From Pycnopodia helianthoides (lineage: Eukaryota; Echinodermata; Asteroidea; Forcipulatida; Asteriidae): a stretch of DNA of 64,000 nt. Below the pieces are notes generated by a model. That model saw nothing but the letters and a program-made list of their open reading frames with translations, had not been told where the DNA came from and did not search any database. The position numbers and the translations under genes were made by a program. The DNA lies in the NCBI GenBank assembly GCA_032158295.1, contig CM063244.1:5770510-5834509 (forward strand), in the 5' to 3' direction. Of the stretch, positions 61,293-64,000 are shown piece after piece. Within the stretch, counting starts at the first letter, position 1; each line of letters opens with the position of its first letter.

Positions 61293-63987
61293 ATAATCAA
61301 TCTTTAACGTTTGAAGTTTAAATTTACTCCTAAAAGTTCAGCAAACGTTACAAAGAGAAAGGAATTATTTGTCTTGTGCAAATATCTGTGGTCAAGTTAA
61401 GTTTGCGTGCTACAAGAACTTGTGTTCTGTGAACTTGGCTCTTTTCTTTACCGTTGTTGTGTAACATCAGTGGACTCATTGTAAAAACAAACTGTATTTG
61501 TCTGTCCTCTCCTCAGCCCTTCGTCTTTAAACTTCAAGAACAAGATCTCGTTTGCCAAGATGCTGAGCTATTTCCGTCTGGGATCTTTGCCAGTGGAATA
61601 CCTCTAACCTCTGACATCAGGGAAGGTTGGTTACGATTTAGCTATTCTTAAAGACAGAGTGTAGGATTGATAATCATGGCCAAATCCCCCGGTTCGTCTT
61701 TAATAACAGTTGAGAAGAAAACTGGAGAACCACCCCCCTTAAAAAAATAAATAAATAAAATAAATAAATAAATTAAACTAAAATTTAATAGAAATGAAAA
61801 AAACAAATAAATAAATAAAACAAAAGATCATGTCCTGCCTTTCAGAGAGGGATTCAGAGAGGGATTTGAATCGTAGGCATGCATGTGGATTTGGAAGAGG
61901 ATTGGAATTGGAAAAGGTCTAAGGTCATAGGGCGAGGTCAAAGTGGTGAGTTGTAGCCAAACTCCGGATCGCAACTCCAGTAAGACGTGCCCATTTGGAC
62001 TTGTAAATTGGGTGGGGGTTTCCTCTAGGGAAAGAAAAGTGGGGGATTATTTTGGTGGTGAAAAGGCCAAAGTTCTAGGTCAAGGTGGTGAGTTAAAGTC
62101 AACAGTTCAAATGTCAAGGTTATAGTGCTCGGTTGTAGGAACATGGTTTGGTGATTTCTTTGGTTAGCTAGAATGTATTACGGGGCTTGGGGGGTTTCAA
62201 CAGCATCACTGTTAGTTATGTTGTTTAAAAACATGACCAACAAACTTTTACCAAGTTGATTTTAAAGTGTGTATTATTCAAATATAACATGGTTTGAGGG
62301 TGAACAGTTGATATTAGCTCCCCGAGATATTGGAAGTATCTTGTTCCCTAAGCGAAACGGGGGGAACTAGTTCATCAATTTCAAATACAGAGGGGAGCTA
62401 ACATCGACTGTCTACCCAAAATAATCTAAGTTCTATTTGTTTTACTATACCTCATACTTCTCCAGTTGGGCAATTATGTGTGCAACCATCTTTACGTTTG
62501 TGTGTAGTTTGCGATGTTCACACGTGTGTAACCCATGCAGCAGGTCCATGATTGCTTCATGAAGTAGACTACTTCACAAAGTAGACTGCTGCACATGCAA
62601 TAGTCTACTACGCATGCGTATTTAACCCTGTGCGTAACTGTTGCACATGCGATATTGTCTACTACACATGCGTATTTACCCTGTGCATGAATGTGCTCAT
62701 GCGATAGTCTACTATGCATGCGTATTTACCCTGTGCGTGAACGTTGCACAGGTGATAGTCTATTACACATGCGTATGCACCCTGTGCGTGAACTTAGCAC
62801 ATGTTTTAGTCTACTACACATGCATATTTACCCGGTGCGTGAATGTTGCACATGTGATAGTCTACTACACATGCGTATATACCCTTTGCGTTAACGTTAC
62901 ACACGTGATAGTCTACTCTGCATGTGTATTTACTCTGTACGTGAATGTTGCACATGTGATAGTCTACTACACATGCAGATTTACCCTGAGTGTGAATGTT
63001 GCACATGTGTTAGTCTACTACATATGTGTATTTACTCTGTGCGTGAATGTTGCACATGTGATAGTCTACTACACATGCGTATATACCCTTTGAGTTAACG
63101 TTACACACGTGATAGTCTACTATGCATGTGTATTTACTCTGTGCGTGAATGTTGCACATGTGTTAGTCTACTACATATGTGTATTTACTCTGTGTGTGAA
63201 TGTTGCACATGTGATAGTCTACTACACATGCGTATATACCCTTTGCGTTAACGTTACACACGTGATAGTCTACTATGCATGTGTATTTTCTCTGTACGTG
63301 AATGTTGCACATGTGATAGTCTACTACACATGCAGATTTACCCTGAGTGTGAATGTTGCACATGTGTTAGTCTACTACATATGTGTATTTACTCTGTGTG
63401 TGAATGTTGCACATGTGATAGTCTACTACACATGCGTATATACCCTTTGAGTTAACGTTACACACGTGATAGTCTACTATGCATGTGTATTTACTCTGTG
63501 CGTGAATGTTGCACATGTGATAGTCTACTACACATGCAGATTTACCCTGAGTGTGAATGTTGCACATGTGTTAGTCTACTACATATGTGTATTTACTCTG
63601 TGCGTGAATGTTGCAAATGTCCCAGTCTACTATGCATGCGTATTTATCCTGTCTGAATACTGGCGCACAGGCTTGGTAAACATAATAATTAGCATCTGGC
63701 GCATGATGGTGTATGAATCAGTGAGAACTTGGCTGTCAATCCTGAATATGAATGAGGTATAGTAATGGAAACAAATTTACTTTTCCATAAGCCAGTGATG
63801 TAATCTTGCTTTAAGTTGTTTATTATGGTATGCGTGTAAGCACCTCAGAATCTGACCGTTAATCGTACTTTCCTTTCTGATAGTTTGTCGGAGAAACAAG
63901 TATGTCGTTTACTGTGAGCTGCAACAGATGAAGGAATCTCACAAGAGATTTGAGCATCTCTTAAGTTTCTTGATGCGTGAACAAGTG
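24656..63987 (+). CDS. TASOR: TASOR-like protein, HUSH complex subunit (gene span, 3' incomplete)
   Basis: Eleven exons: 24656-25673, 27818-27966, 28924-29019, 33321-33393, 48001-48092, 49000-49143, 52443-52588, 55751-55902, 59078-59203, 61517-61625, 63884-63987. A long low-complexity first exon is followed by the pseudo-PARP-type N-terminal domain (DUF3715) of the TASOR/FAM208 family. The recognisable core is the run ending VLGNPTMG, then GVYLSRYSDILK, then LLILKILKGKVKAV and IYLYEFGDLDMVTRPRQICP. In vertebrates TASOR scaffolds the HUSH complex with MPP8 and periphilin, which silences retroelements and long intronless DNA through H3K9me3 in the nucleus. All phases agree except at two exons that each need one added base. 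The C-terminal part lies right of the window. TASOR versus TASOR2 cannot be decided from this part. Confidence 0.8.
25980..26313 (+). mobile_element. TTAA-type MITE, family D, copy 1
   Basis: TTAA at 25976-25979 and 26314-26317. Left terminus AGATATTATACAGGATTGG, right CCAATCCTGTATGATACCT. A second, SINE-interrupted copy ends at 36296. Intron 1 of the TASOR-like gene. Confidence 0.85.
27449..27606 (+). mobile_element. CAGGCCTGGAATT element, copy 2
   Basis: Left CAGGCCTGGAATCTCAT, right TGTAGTTCCAGGCCCG, same internal order as 11912-12073 (AAAGGGTGCTTCC, GGGGCACCAAGGCC). Confidence 0.75.
27818..27966 (+). CDS. TASOR: TASOR-like exon 2
   Basis: Acceptor GGAGCAG after a long T-tract, phase 1 in. 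Encodes LFQEVTLDSREFLKDILPIL, then SRFTFTRAQLVHNEELTKS. Exit at TCG|GTTTGG, phase 0. A second AG nine bases in gives a wrong frame, so the first is used. Confidence 0.78.
28013..28426 (-). repeat. Dispersed CAGGGCTC repeat, copy 2, inverted
   Basis: Ends CAGGGCTCAAATT and AAATTCGAGCCCT. Internal phrases TTGCCTCGGGCCTG and CCGGACTTGTCC are complements of those at 77-437 and 39133-39469. Confidence 0.65.
28570..28800 (-). repeat. Dispersed AACCGGAG..CCCGGAG repeat, copy 2, inverted
   Basis: CCTCCAGTTTTCCTCCCTTG and GCTCCTTGGTCATATATGGG are the complement of the order seen at 18900-19050. Two G-runs flank it. Confidence 0.5.
28924..29019 (+). CDS. TASOR: TASOR-like exon 3
   Basis: Thirty-two codons, phase 0 both sides: FFEWRKAMKDDGRTDKELTE, then SFAFISTDTETE before a GTAAGT donor. 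Preserves the E-W-R-K ... GR-x-x-ELxES-x-F pattern of the family. Confidence 0.8.
29166..29518. mobile_element. 177 bp inverted-terminus element, tandem pair
   Basis: Two head-to-tail copies (about 29166-29342 and 29343-29518), each starting AGACCTTTATCATG and ending CATGACAAAGGTCT, which are inverted partners. Internal sequence is nearly identical between copies. Intron 3 of the TASOR-like gene. Confidence 0.8.
30417..30770 (+). mobile_element. TTAA-type MITE, family F
   Basis: TTAA at 30413-30416 and 30771-30774. Left AGGGAGGGGTATACCTTTGG, right AAAGGTATACTTTGCTT. A degraded relative is at about 37860-38130 (shared GGAATGTGGTTTTA and CTACATTTATATAG). Confidence 0.7.
31425..31797. repeat. 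187 bp diverged tandem duplication
   Basis: Both units run from AACTCCCATT(G/A)GTTTT to CTTTCGTTTGT and share GGGACCTTCACCCAAC and GTCCCTTTTGTT. Old enough to have many differences. Confidence 0.75.
31841..32364 (-). mobile_element. TTAA-type MITE, family A, copy 3, with insertion
   Basis: TTAA at 31837-31840 and 32365-32368. About 130 bp at 31865-31985 interrupt the left end; it includes TTAGTTAGTGGCCTGACGTT of the 12246 repeat. After it the terminus resumes at AGAATTGGTTTTTGG. Confidence 0.85.
32395..32885 (+). repeat. 490 bp dispersed repeat, copy 1
   Basis: Aligns by eye with 44826-45312 over CAATGTTTACATGTCATCAT, GCCACCCGGTCTTTTGCTTG, AATCACAGTTTTGGAAAG and GATTTCAGC(T/C)TCAAAATTGC. 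No tRNA head or inverted termini seen. Type unknown. Confidence 0.7.
33321..33393 (+). CDS. TASOR: TASOR-like exon 4
   Basis: Acceptor TTTCTTTCAAAG, donor GTAAGT. Encodes ARKMCQEGLSANGSHSAVLG, then NPTM and a split glycine. The C-x-x-GLS and LGNP motifs are typical of the DUF3715 fold. Confidence 0.82.
33490..33790. repeat. Possible dispersed repeat
   Basis: Starts with ATGAAATGAAATGAAATAGA and has TTGGCAAAGGCACGCTGACC. 38370-38900 shows a similar arrangement (ATTTCATTTCATTTC start, AGTCCATTCCATAGACGAGG), but the match is loose. The 80-codon open frame has no splice context. Confidence 0.35.
33920..34525 (+). mobile_element. TTAA-type MITE, family C, internally triplicated
   Basis: TTAA at 33916-33919 and 34526-34529; termini AGGTAGGGTCGTTG and GGATGACCCTACCT. 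Inside, about 90-100 bp beginning AATGCTGATTTATAGGCAAA occur three times (about 33950, 34040 and 34150), nearly identical. Confidence 0.85.
34530..34920 (+). mobile_element. TTAA-type MITE, family B, copy 2
   Basis: Shares its left TTAA (34526-34529) with family C; right TTAA at 34921-34924. Termini AGGCACTGGACACTATTGGT and ACCAAAGGTGTCCAGCAGTG, then TCT. The centre has the palindrome GAGACCTCACGCGTGAGGTC. Confidence 0.88.
35598..36296 (+). mobile_element. TTAA-type MITE, family D, copy 2, interrupted by SINEs
   Basis: The left part resembles 26135-26275 (TTGGTTGTAACAACCAAAAT, AGCTTTCAGACTAAATTTAA). The right end resumes at TTTTTATCCTTAACCACTCC and finishes ACTCCTGTACAATACCT before TTAA 36297-36300. 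Between them lie two family 2 SINEs. Confidence 0.7.
35775..36250 (+). mobile_element. Two tandem tRNA-derived SINEs, family 2
   Basis: Heads GGGCTAGATAACTCGGTTGG (35850) and GGGCTAGATAGCTCAGTTGG (36149), each followed by a B-box (GGTTCAAATCTCG; GTTCAAATCCCG). Each has the lead-in TATTGACAAAATA(A/G)GGAGACC. The second is the best-preserved family 2 head in the window. Confidence 0.85.
36700..36722. repeat. C-run
   Basis: Near-pure C stretch, one of several C/G runs in this intron (also 31089-31100, 35389-35398). Confidence 0.8.
37031..37406 (+). mobile_element. TTAA-type MITE, family A, copy 4
   Basis: TTAA 37027-37030 and 37407-37410; left AGGAACATTACAGAATTGGT, right ATTATGTAATGTTCCT. Slightly short at the left, otherwise full. 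Confidence 0.9.
39133..39469 (+). repeat. Dispersed CAGGGCTC repeat, copy 3
   Basis: Ends CAGGGCTCAAAAATTAACAC and AAATTCGAGCCCTG. Contains CCCGAGGCCAGTGATTTTAG as in 77-437. Confidence 0.7.
40187..41455. repeat. G-run minisatellite, about 24 bp unit, roughly 50 copies
   Basis: The unit is CTTCTAGTATCCCTCAAG followed by a G-run of about 5 to 13. The core is almost invariant while the G-run length changes copy to copy. Variant units (CTTTTAG, TCTAGCATCC, CAAAGAGGGGG) recur in the same order about 403 bp apart (40488 and 40891), showing a block duplication. It lies in the 14.6 kb intron of the TASOR-like gene. Confidence 0.97.
41570..41935 (+). pseudogene. LINE reverse-transcriptase C-terminal relic
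   Basis: Across two frames: LASICLFYRHFHGKCA, then NSFIPRTASLWNSLSGACFP and DCVKRNINSYLQLP before a stop. The order (A-S-L-C-L-F-Y-R-x-Y/H-x-G-C, then S-F-x-P-R-T-A-x-L-W-N-S-L) is the standard end of a class of animal LINE ORF2. Frameshifted and truncated. Confidence 0.75.
42404..42730. repeat. Tandem duplication of about 170 bp
   Basis: Both halves share AAATTTAATGGAATTGTC, AAATTTCCAAGCTGTTCAAG, TTCCATTGAAATCTTCC and TAATAGCC.TTGAT.TGAATGT. Confidence 0.75.
43513..43850. repeat. Irregular GCCCAAATCCTTCTAAATCC array
   Basis: About seven degenerate units separated by variable spacers (GCCCAAATCCTTCTATATCC twice, GCCCAAACCCTTCTAAATCC, GCCCAAATCCTTCTCAATCC). Old and decayed. Confidence 0.7.
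44330..44580 (+). repeat. Copy of the 59660-59940 repeat
   Basis: GATTGTGGGCGATAGCGGTG through GGACCTGAACAGGAGTTGCA to CCTTGCAATCAAGGCTA is nearly identical to 59716-59938. Only the second locus also has the inverted arm. Confidence 0.85.
44580..44765. repeat. 45 bp tandem repeat, about four copies
   Basis: Unit GCCCCAATGGGGACTTTAGT plus CAACTGTGCACTATACCC and TGCTTGA. It starts exactly where the preceding repeat ends. Confidence 0.88.
44826..45312 (+). repeat. 490 bp dispersed repeat, copy 2
   Basis: Matches 32395-32885. A 135-codon minus-strand open frame (45557-45150) overlaps its right end, but the other copy does not keep it, so it is not called a gene. Confidence 0.7.
45560..47300. 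other. Intron stretch, nothing recognised
   Basis: No exon with fitting phase, no SINE head and no paired termini found. The short open frames here are not supported. Confidence 0.4.
47306..47693 (+). mobile_element. TTAA-type MITE, family E
   Basis: TTAA 47302-47305 and 47694-47697; termini AGGGGCACATTGC and GCAATGTGCCCCT are perfect over 13 bp. Internal inverted pair ACGGTCCGC / GCGGACCGT near 47465-47500. Single copy in the window. Confidence 0.85.
47800..47940. mobile_element. GGCCGTGTCCGAATTAGCGG inverted-repeat element
   Basis: Left GGCCGTGTCCGAATTAGCGG, right CCGCCAATTCGGATACGGCC, with about 90 bp between that also pair partly (GCTACAGCTACAGC with GCAGCCGTAGCC). Older copy at 7527-7645. 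Confidence 0.7.
48001..48092 (+). CDS. TASOR: TASOR-like exon 5
   Basis: After a 14.6 kb intron. Encodes GVYLSRYSDILKRDGLESGH, then TGILLILKILK, the most conserved segment of the family, ending at AAG|GTAAGC, phase 0. Confidence 0.85.
48461..48839 (-). mobile_element. TTAA-type MITE, family A, copy 5
   Basis: TTAA 48457-48460 and 48840-48843; left AGGAACATTACAGAATTGGT, right ends CAATTCTGTAATGTTCCT. Between TASOR-like exons 5 and 6. Confidence 0.9.
49000..49143 (+). CDS. TASOR: TASOR-like exon 6
   Basis: Forty-eight codons, phase 0 both sides: GKVKAVPLNYSSVLDPMPNY, then DSHVAKSNAVDMNRLTSLQT and PVAYDATR. Acceptor TTTTAACAG, donor GTAAGA. Confidence 0.82.
49745..49810. repeat. G-rich tract
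   Basis: AGTGGGGGGGGGTGGGGGG and GGCTGGGGTGGGGGTG: four or more G-runs within 60 bases, a pattern able to form a G-quadruplex on the plus strand. Confidence 0.7.
51075..51228. mobile_element. CCTGGGTCGATTTCAC element, intact
   Basis: Left CCTGGGTCGATTTCACAAAG and right CTTTGTGAAATCGAGCCCAG are inverted partners. Inside are ATCTTAAGATGAG-type phrases. Confidence 0.75.
51553..52100. mobile_element. GGGCTCGATTTCAC element split by family A MITE
   Basis: Left TGGGCTCGATTTCACGAAGA, right TTCATGAAATCGAGCCCAGG. The MITE at 51673-52060 occupies its ATCTTAAGATGAG centre. Confidence 0.8.
51673..52060 (-). mobile_element. TTAA-type MITE, family A, copy 6
   Basis: TTAA 51669-51672 and 52061-52064. Excising it restores CTCATCTTAAGATGAG in the host element, direct evidence that TTAA is the target duplication. 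Confidence 0.93.
52443..52588 (+). CDS. TASOR: TASOR-like exon 7
   Basis: Encodes IYLYEFGDLDMVTRPRQICP, then YAMVHFTYQEPVKSNQTTQG, the end of the pseudo-PARP-like domain. Acceptor TTATTCTCAG, donor GTCGGT (weak but canonical), phase 2 out. Confidence 0.82.
52888..53054 (-). mobile_element. CAGGCCTGGAATT element, copy 3, inverted
   Basis: Ends CAGGCCTGGAATTACACGG and ATGAAATTCCAGGCCTG. The internal order is reversed relative to copies 1 and 2. Confidence 0.75.
53190..55440. repeat. 24 bp minisatellite with 432 bp higher-order repeat
   Basis: Unit close to AAGGATTCACTTTGTCTGGA plus TTCA, period 24. Blocks 53690-54121 and 54122-54553 are almost identical, exactly 432 bp (18 units) apart. Because 24 is a multiple of three, long open frames appear on both strands, with 8-residue periods such as SKDSLCLD on the plus and NPLNLDKV on the minus strand. 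It sits between TASOR-like exons 7 and 8 and is treated as intronic. Confidence 0.95.
55751..55902 (+). CDS. TASOR: TASOR-like exon 8, Pro/His/Ala-rich
   Basis: The frame set by phase 2 from exon 7 reads RNPAAQSLPQAHHHSTPPQA, then PVSTPAQSVIPHGDTHGAAP and EIVHKTVSAP, a disordered linker. Of the three frames, only this one is phased by the previous exon. Exits phase 1 at GTGAGT. Confidence 0.65.
56160..57000. other. Intron stretch, nothing recognised
   Basis: AT-rich sequence after exon 8. No repeat family or exon could be supported. Confidence 0.4.
57000..57135. repeat. LINE/SINE 3'-tail-like fragment
   Basis: AATAATAATAATAATACACA and ATGCGCTTTACATAGAAAGG match in kind the tail of the LINE relic at 21700-21780 (AATAATAATAAAGAGC, GCGCTTTACAGG). 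Confidence 0.5.
58085..58630. repeat. Direct repeat pair of about 250 bp
   Basis: Copies at about 58090-58345 and 58372-58630 share GGGGCTGGTTGGCATTAACC, CACTCATGCAATGTTACAAC, TTAGCCCCAGACACTCTCCA and CCTCTGCAGTTTGTTATACA. Moderately diverged. Confidence 0.85.
58689..58767. repeat. Perfect 31 bp hairpin
   Basis: Arms 58689-58719 (GGTGTAATGTATCACTGTGG onward) and 58737-58767 are exact inverted copies around a 17-base loop. Between TASOR-like exons 8 and 9. Confidence 0.9.
59078..59203 (+). CDS. TASOR: TASOR-like exon 9, one apparent missing base
   Basis: Acceptor TTTTTTAAG. The phased frame starts TCKYNL and meets a stop near 59130. From 59094 another frame reads SEGAALCGLEGVLTAKEEPL, then CIGKMVSYTSPVLPHTL up to GTAAGT. 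One base added within about 59088-59094 (for example in CCTT) joins them. It also makes the exit phase 2, exactly what exon 10 requires. Confidence 0.65.
59459..59760. repeat. Inverted repeat, about 100 bp arms
   Basis: Arms 59459-59563 and 59658-59760 are near-perfect inverted copies (GTACACTTCCGGGTCTT and AGACCCGGAAGTGTAC nearest the loop). The loop of about 95 bp holds a G-run. The right arm continues as the repeat also found at 44330-44580. Confidence 0.88.
60345..60528. repeat. Tandem duplication with C-runs
   Basis: Two copies of about 85-90 bp, each starting GTAGCGCACATTTTAGCTGA, ending ACATGCAATTTGACA plus a C-run (12 and about 18) and GAAATGC. Confidence 0.9.
60590..60910 (+). repeat. 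Dispersed GTTAATGGCCTTATATG repeat with GA microsatellite
   Basis: ATAGTTAATGGCCTTATATG, GTATACAAGTGTAACAGAAG and AGCAGTCAAGTGGAAAGAGA match the order at 12246-12478. A (GA)n run at about 60766-60802 has expanded inside it. Confidence 0.65.
61252..61300. repeat. AATC microsatellite
   Basis: AATCAATCAATCAATCAATC, about ten units, slightly interrupted. Confidence 0.85.
61517..61625 (+). CDS. TASOR: TASOR-like exon 10, one apparent missing base
   Basis: Acceptor TCTCCTCAG. Encodes PSSLNFKNKISFAKMLSYFR and LGSLPVEYL, then a stop (TAA 61605-61607). The frame one base away continues TSDIREG to the donor at 61626. Adding one base near CTCTA (61602-61606) removes the stop and gives phase 1 out, matching exon 11. 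A true truncation is possible but less likely. Confidence 0.65.
61743..61822. repeat. AAAT microsatellite
   Basis: Repeated AAATAAATAAATAAA with interruptions, just past TASOR-like exon 10. Confidence 0.8.
62600..63650. repeat. 51 bp minisatellite with higher-order spacing
   Basis: About 20 units of the type GTGAATGTTGCACATGTGAT plus AGTCTACTACACATGCGTAT and a short TTTACCCTGTGC link. The marker variant GTTAACGTTACACACG occurs at 62890, 63094, 63247 and 63451: spacings 204, 153 and 204, that is 4, 3 and 4 units. Period 51 keeps 17-residue open frames on both strands. It lies in the intron before TASOR-like exon 11. Confidence 0.95.
63884..63987 (+). CDS. TASOR: TASOR-like exon 11
   Basis: Acceptor TTTCTGATAG, donor GTATGT. 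Encodes CRRNKYVVYCELQQMKESHK, then RFEHLLSFLMREQV, likely helical. Phase 1 in fits the repaired exon 10. The gene continues right of the window. Confidence 0.68.
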
Positions 63988-64000
63988 GTATGTACATGCT

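Noticed and set aside
62600..63650. Repeat protein encoded by the 51 bp array (open frames up to 150 codons)
   Set aside because: Open frames follow from a period divisible by three and occur on both strands. There are no splice sites or start context, and the array lies in an intron.

Overview
This window is nuclear DNA from an animal. The genes are split into short exons with GT/AG introns. The spacers and introns are full of tRNA-derived SINEs, short inverted-repeat elements (MITEs), LINE relics and minisatellites. The gene families (SEFIR/IL-17-receptor, ASB, TASOR) are metazoan. The interspersed repeats, for example those beginning GGCCCAATTTCATAGAGC, look to me like those of echinoderms, perhaps a sea star. 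That placement comes from memory and was not tested. No prokaryotic, organellar or viral genes were seen.

Three genes can be built exon by exon with matching splice phases. (1) Plus strand, 571-9648: the 3' half of a membrane receptor with an EGF-like exon, a transmembrane exon, a short linker exon and a two-exon SEFIR domain (IL-17-receptor type). Its 5' end lies left of the window. (2) Minus strand, 19343-14929: a complete six-exon ankyrin-repeat/SOCS-box gene, closest in layout to ASB13, 275 codons. It converges on the receptor gene. (3) Plus strand, 24656 to beyond 64000: the 5' eleven exons of a TASOR-like (FAM208, HUSH complex) gene, spread over 39 kb with introns up to 14.6 kb. It is divergent from the ASB gene.

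Both plus-strand genes need single missing bases to stay open: three in the SEFIR exons and two in the TASOR-like exons. All five are losses of one base. In the TASOR-like gene, restoring them also repairs the splice phases. This points to uncorrected consensus deletions rather than dead genes, though the receptor could be a young pseudogene.

The TASOR-like introns carry three large minisatellites: a G-run array of about 24 bp units (40.19-41.46 kb), a 24 bp array with an exact 432 bp higher-order unit (53.2-55.4 kb), and a 51 bp array with 204/153 bp higher-order spacing (62.6-63.65 kb). At least six sequence-unrelated MITE families share a TTAA target duplication and termini starting 5'-AG, usually AGG. 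One of them has six copies. Another MITE family has a 7-8 bp target duplication. Several insertions are nested inside recognisable older repeats, so the empty site can be read directly.

Stretches not listed below were read and gave no supportable gene. Most short open frames there fall inside repeats or lack splice context.
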